Origin: BOG-908 sp964242595
GTDB taxonomy: Bacteria; Pseudomonadota; Alphaproteobacteria; Acetobacterales; Acetobacteraceae
Reading direction: 5' to 3'
Assembly (NCBI GenBank): GCA_964242595.1
Contig: CAXTBC010000008.1
Location: 1-64,000, forward strand
DNA: 64,000 bases
Each line of letters begins with the position of its first letter. Within the stretch, counting starts at the first letter, position 1. The translations under genes were made by a program, and so were the position numbers. This document shows positions 61,664 to 64,000 of this stretch, piece by piece. The notes under the pieces are model-generated. The model searched no databases, was not told the DNA's origin, and saw nothing but the letters and a program-made list of their open reading frames with translations.

Positions 61664-61986
61664 CACACTTTTCGGTTAGATTTGGCTGGCGTCAGCCGCC
61701 GTTCGCCCTGGTCGCTGAACCGGTCCGGGAACTCGCCAAGATTGTCCTGGATGGATGCCTCCTCGACGATCTGCACCCGGTCCGGATTGGCCCCGGGCAG
61801 GCTCGCCGGGTTGGGCAACTGGCCAGCGTTGCCGCTCTGCTCCATCCCGACCAGCTCCTGAGCGCGCTCCCAGTACTCGTCGTGCCGGCCGTGCGGACCG
61901 CCATCGGCTTGCCACAAATGATAGGCACGCTCGCGTATCCGCTGCTGGCGGCCCTCGTCGCTGTCGTCGAGCGGGTTGTCCGACAT
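61663..61986 (-). CDS. DUF2934 domain protein
   Basis: A 107-residue acidic, hydrophilic protein. RIRERAYHLWQADGGPHGRHDEYWERAQEL matches, in pieces, the short DUF2934 domain found in rhizobia and relatives; the rest (IQDNLGEFPDRFSDQGER) is probably disordered. The function is unknown. ATG 61986 has AGGAGA 8 nt upstream. Divergent from the aminotransferase and convergent with the egt operon. Confidence 0.8.
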   Translation of the reverse strand: MSDNPLDDSDEGRQQRIRERAYHLWQADGGPHGRHDEYWERAQELVGMEQSGNAGQLPNPASLPGANPDRVQIVEEASIQDNLGEFPDRFSDQGERRLTPAKSNRKV

Positions 61987-62117
61987 GGCTGGCTTCTCCT
62001 GGGTATTGGCCCTGCGACAACGTTGGCCTGGAACGCGCGTTCGCAAGCTGGACGATTTGGCGGCGCAGGCTGAATATCGTGATCAGCGGGCAAGGCGCAC
62101 CGCGGGAGACGAGAACG

Positions 62118-63437
62118 ATGGATGCGCAGGTGGCCACCAACAGCCTGGATGCCTTCTGGATGCCGTTCACGGCCAACCGGCAGTTCAAGGCCGCGCCTCG
62201 CCTGCTCGTGGGTGCCAAGGACATGCACTACACCACCCACGACGGCCGCCAGGTGCTCGACGGCGCCGCCGGGCTGTGGTGCGTCAACGCCGGGCATTGC
62301 CGGCCGCGCATCGTGGCGGCCATCCAGCACCAGGCCGCGCAGATGGACTTCGCGCCTGCCTTCCAGATGGGCAACCCGCTGGCCTTCGAGGCGGCGGCCC
62401 GGCTTTCGGCCATGTTGCCGGACGGGCTGGAGCACGTGTTCTACACCAACTCCGGCTCCGAGGCGGTCGACACCGCGCTCAAGATCGCGCTGGCCTATCA
62501 CCGCATGCGCGGCGAGGGTACCCGCACGCGGCTGATCGGGCGCGAGCGCGGCTACCACGGCGTGGGCTTCGGCGGTATCTCGGTAGGCGGCATCGGCCCG
62601 AACCGGCGTCACTTCGGCACCATGCTACCCGGCGTGGACCACCTGCCCCACACCCACGACCTGGCGCGCAACGCCTTCAGCGCCGGCCAGCCGCTGCACG
62701 GCGCCGAACTGGCCGACAACCTGGAGCGCATCGTGGCGCTGCACGACCCGAGCACGGTCGCCGCGGTGATCGTCGAGCCGCTGGCCGGCTCCACCGGCGT
62801 GCTGGTGCCGCCGGTGGGCTACCTGGAACGCCTGCGGGAGATCTGCACGCGGCACGGCATCCTGCTGATCTTCGACGAGGTGATCAGCGGCTTCGGCCGC
62901 CTCGGCTCGCCCTTCGCGATCGACCGTTTCGGCGTGGTGCCCGACCTGGTGTGCCTGGCGAAAGGCATCACCAACGCCACCGTGCCGATGGGCGCCGTGG
63001 TGGCCAGCAGCGCGGTGCACGAGGCGTTCATGGCCGGGCCCGCAGGCATCGAGTTCTTCCACGGCTACACCTACTCGTCGCACGTGCTGGCCTGCGCCGC
63101 CTCGATCGCCACGCTGGACACCTACCGCGACGAAGGCCTGTTCGAACGCGCCGCCGAGCTCTCGCCGTGTTTCGAGGAGGCGGCGCACAGCCTGCGCGGC
63201 CTCGACCACGTGGTCGACATACGCAATTTGGGCCTGGTGGCCGGCATCGAGCTGGCGCCGCGCCCCGGTGCCGCCGGCGCGCGGGGCTACGAGGTGTTCG
63301 TGGCGTGCTACGAGGCAGGCGTCCTGGTGCGGGCCACGGGCGACACGCTGGCCATCTCGCCGCCGCTTATCATCAGCCGCGCGCAGATCGACGAGGTGTT
63401 CGGGACGTTGCGCACGGCGATCGAAAACATAAAGTAA
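62118..63437 (+). CDS. Class III (omega) aminotransferase
   Basis: A PLP aminotransferase of 439 residues, most like omega-amino acid:pyruvate (beta-alanine) aminotransferases: NSLDAFWMPFTANRQFK at the N-terminus, YTNSGSEAVDTALK (phosphate-binding), IFDEVISGFGR, and the PLP lysine in LVCLAKGITNA. The amine donor cannot be fixed from sequence. ATG 62118 follows GGGAGACGAGAACG. A family A repeat starts right after the TAA. Confidence 0.9.
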   Translation: MDAQVATNSLDAFWMPFTANRQFKAAPRLLVGAKDMHYTTHDGRQVLDGAAGLWCVNAGHCRPRIVAAIQHQAAQMDFAPAFQMGNPLAFEAAARLSAMLPDGLEHVFYTNSGSEAVDTALKIALAYHRMRGEGTRTRLIGRERGYHGVGFGGISVGGIGPNRRHFGTMLPGVDHLPHTHDLARNAFSAGQPLHGAELADNLERIVALHDPSTVAAVIVEPLAGSTGVLVPPVGYLERLREICTRHGILLIFDEVISGFGRLGSPFAIDRFGVVPDLVCLAKGITNATVPMGAVVASSAVHEAFMAGPAGIEFFHGYTYSSHVLACAASIATLDTYRDEGLFERAAELSPCFEEAAHSLRGLDHVVDIRNLGLVAGIELAPRPGAAGARGYEVFVACYEAGVLVRATGDTLAISPPLIISRAQIDEVFGTLRTAIENIK

Positions 63438-63562
63438 GCAAGCACTTCTTTTTTGAAAAAAAGAAGCAAAAAACTTTTATCCGTTCGGGCGGGGCTGGGT
63501 CACCGAAGCGCCTTCAGGGATAAAAGTTTCTTGGTTCTTTTTCTCAAAAAAGAACCGCTTGC
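63438..63562. repeat. Family A repeat, complete inverted pair, between convergent genes
   Basis: Left hairpin ACTTCTTTTTTGAAAAAAAGAAGC, then TTTTATCCGTTCGGG; right CAGGGATAAAAGTTTCTTGG, then hairpin GGTTCTTTTTCTCAAAAAAGAACC. Its left edge abuts the aminotransferase stop; on the right it carries the last codons of the transporter gene. Confidence 0.9.
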
Positions 63563-64000
63563 CTGCCTTCCTACCCGCCGCCAACCCGACTCCGCAGGCC
63601 ACCAAAGCCGCCAAAGCTCCCGCCCCAAGAGCCCAACGCGGCCCGAACCTGTCGGCGATCCAGCCGATCAGCGGCGCGCCGACGGGCGTGGCACCCAGCG
63701 CCACGGCCAGCAGCAGCGCGATCACCCGGCCGCGCATGGCCGGCTCGGTGGAGATCTGCACCAGGCCGATCGCCGAAGTGGTGAGGGTCTGCGCGGCCAC
63801 GCCCACCACCACGAGCACCAGGCCGAACGCGACGTAGCCGGGCATCAGCGCCGCGCTGCCCAGCCCAGCGCCGAACGCCCCGGCGGCTAGCGTGAGCAGC
63901 GACAGGCTGGGTGCGGCACGGCGAGCTGCCAGCAGCGCGCCGATCACCGAACCGACGGCCATGGACGAGGTGAGCAGGCCGTAACCGCCGGCGCCGGCGT
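63477..64000 (-). CDS. MFS transporter, C-terminal part (runs off the window)
   Basis: The visible part has GAGGYGLLTSSMAVGSVIGA, membrane segments, MRGRVIALLLAVALGATPVG and GWIADRFGPRWALGAGALAA, as in the second half of drug-efflux type MFS proteins of the enterobactin-exporter-like group. The transporter fold seems complete by about GLAAGRKAGK; the last 28 or so residues (KRFFFEKKNQETFIPE...) are family A repeat translated through. The N-terminus lies beyond 64000. Confidence 0.8.
   Translation of the reverse strand, partial: AGAGGYGLLTSSMAVGSVIGALLAARRAAPSLSLLTLAAGAFGAGLGSAALMPGYVAFGLVLVVVGVAAQTLTTSAIGLVQISTEPAMRGRVIALLLAVALGATPVGAPLIGWIADRFGPRWALGAGALAALVACGVGLAAGRKAGKRFFFEKKNQETFIPEGASVTQPRPNG

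Overview
The window reads as chromosomal DNA of a GC-rich alphaproteobacterium, most likely of the Acetobacteraceae. This is inferred from the protein sequences, from the gene neighbourhood uvrA / SDR / ssb / gyrA / coaD / two cyclophilins, from alphaproteobacterial small proteins (CreA, COQ9-like, DUF2934, a short VFKPNYNFQRAER-type protein), and from two dense families of intergenic repeats. No phage, plasmid, CRISPR or conjugation genes were seen. No taxonomic search was possible.

Layout. 1-8 kb: a DegP-type protease, an RhlG-like SDR, tRNA-Thr, a zinc metallopeptidase, PCD, a three-gene membrane/glycosyltransferase operon, then a MITE-ridden patch ending in a broken sulfotransferase gene. 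8-14 kb: bcp-glnE, divergent from a large AsmA/YhdP-like protein. 14-21 kb: pmbA, an M16 protease, thrC, two overlapping small genes, threonine aldolase and dapB. 21-23 kb: a secreted sedolisin-like protein and an IS5-type transposase remnant. 23-32 kb: a tightly packed plus-strand cassette of two sugar-nucleotide epimerases (one fused to a glycosidase-like domain), a B12-type radical SAM protein, a GT4-like glycosyltransferase and three tandem paralogous CgeB-like glycosyltransferases. This is the best candidate for an undescribed system, probably making or decorating an unusual surface glycan. 32-34 kb: a CHRD protein, an exported sorting-type protein broken by one amber codon, and tRNA-Lys. 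34-44 kb: housekeeping (two cyclophilins, coaD, gyrA, ssb, SDR, uvrA). 44-47 kb: a low-density, repeat-rich patch with a GH5 glucanase and a secreted HAF-repeat protein. 47-53 kb: creA, msrA, a double cold-shock protein, queE, a phasin, a COQ9-like gene, proC and a YbjN-like gene. 53-59 kb: one 1867-residue, almost lysine-free repeat protein. 59-64 kb: the ergothioneine genes egtB-egtD with a coupled small exported protein, a DUF2934 protein, an omega-aminotransferase and the end of an MFS transporter.

The strongest genome-scale signal is repetitive. Family A (14 copies, 9 of them complete back-to-back inverted pairs) has AT-rich hairpins and sits mostly within about 20 nt of stop codons, twice supplying the end of a reading frame. 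Family B (about 9 copies) is a composite of GC-rich palindromes with its own outer inverted repeats. A 150-bp MITE with GAG...CTC ends and TTA/TAA target duplications is present in two intact copies and one truncated copy; one intact copy sits inside a family B element, and related B copies show the unoccupied site.
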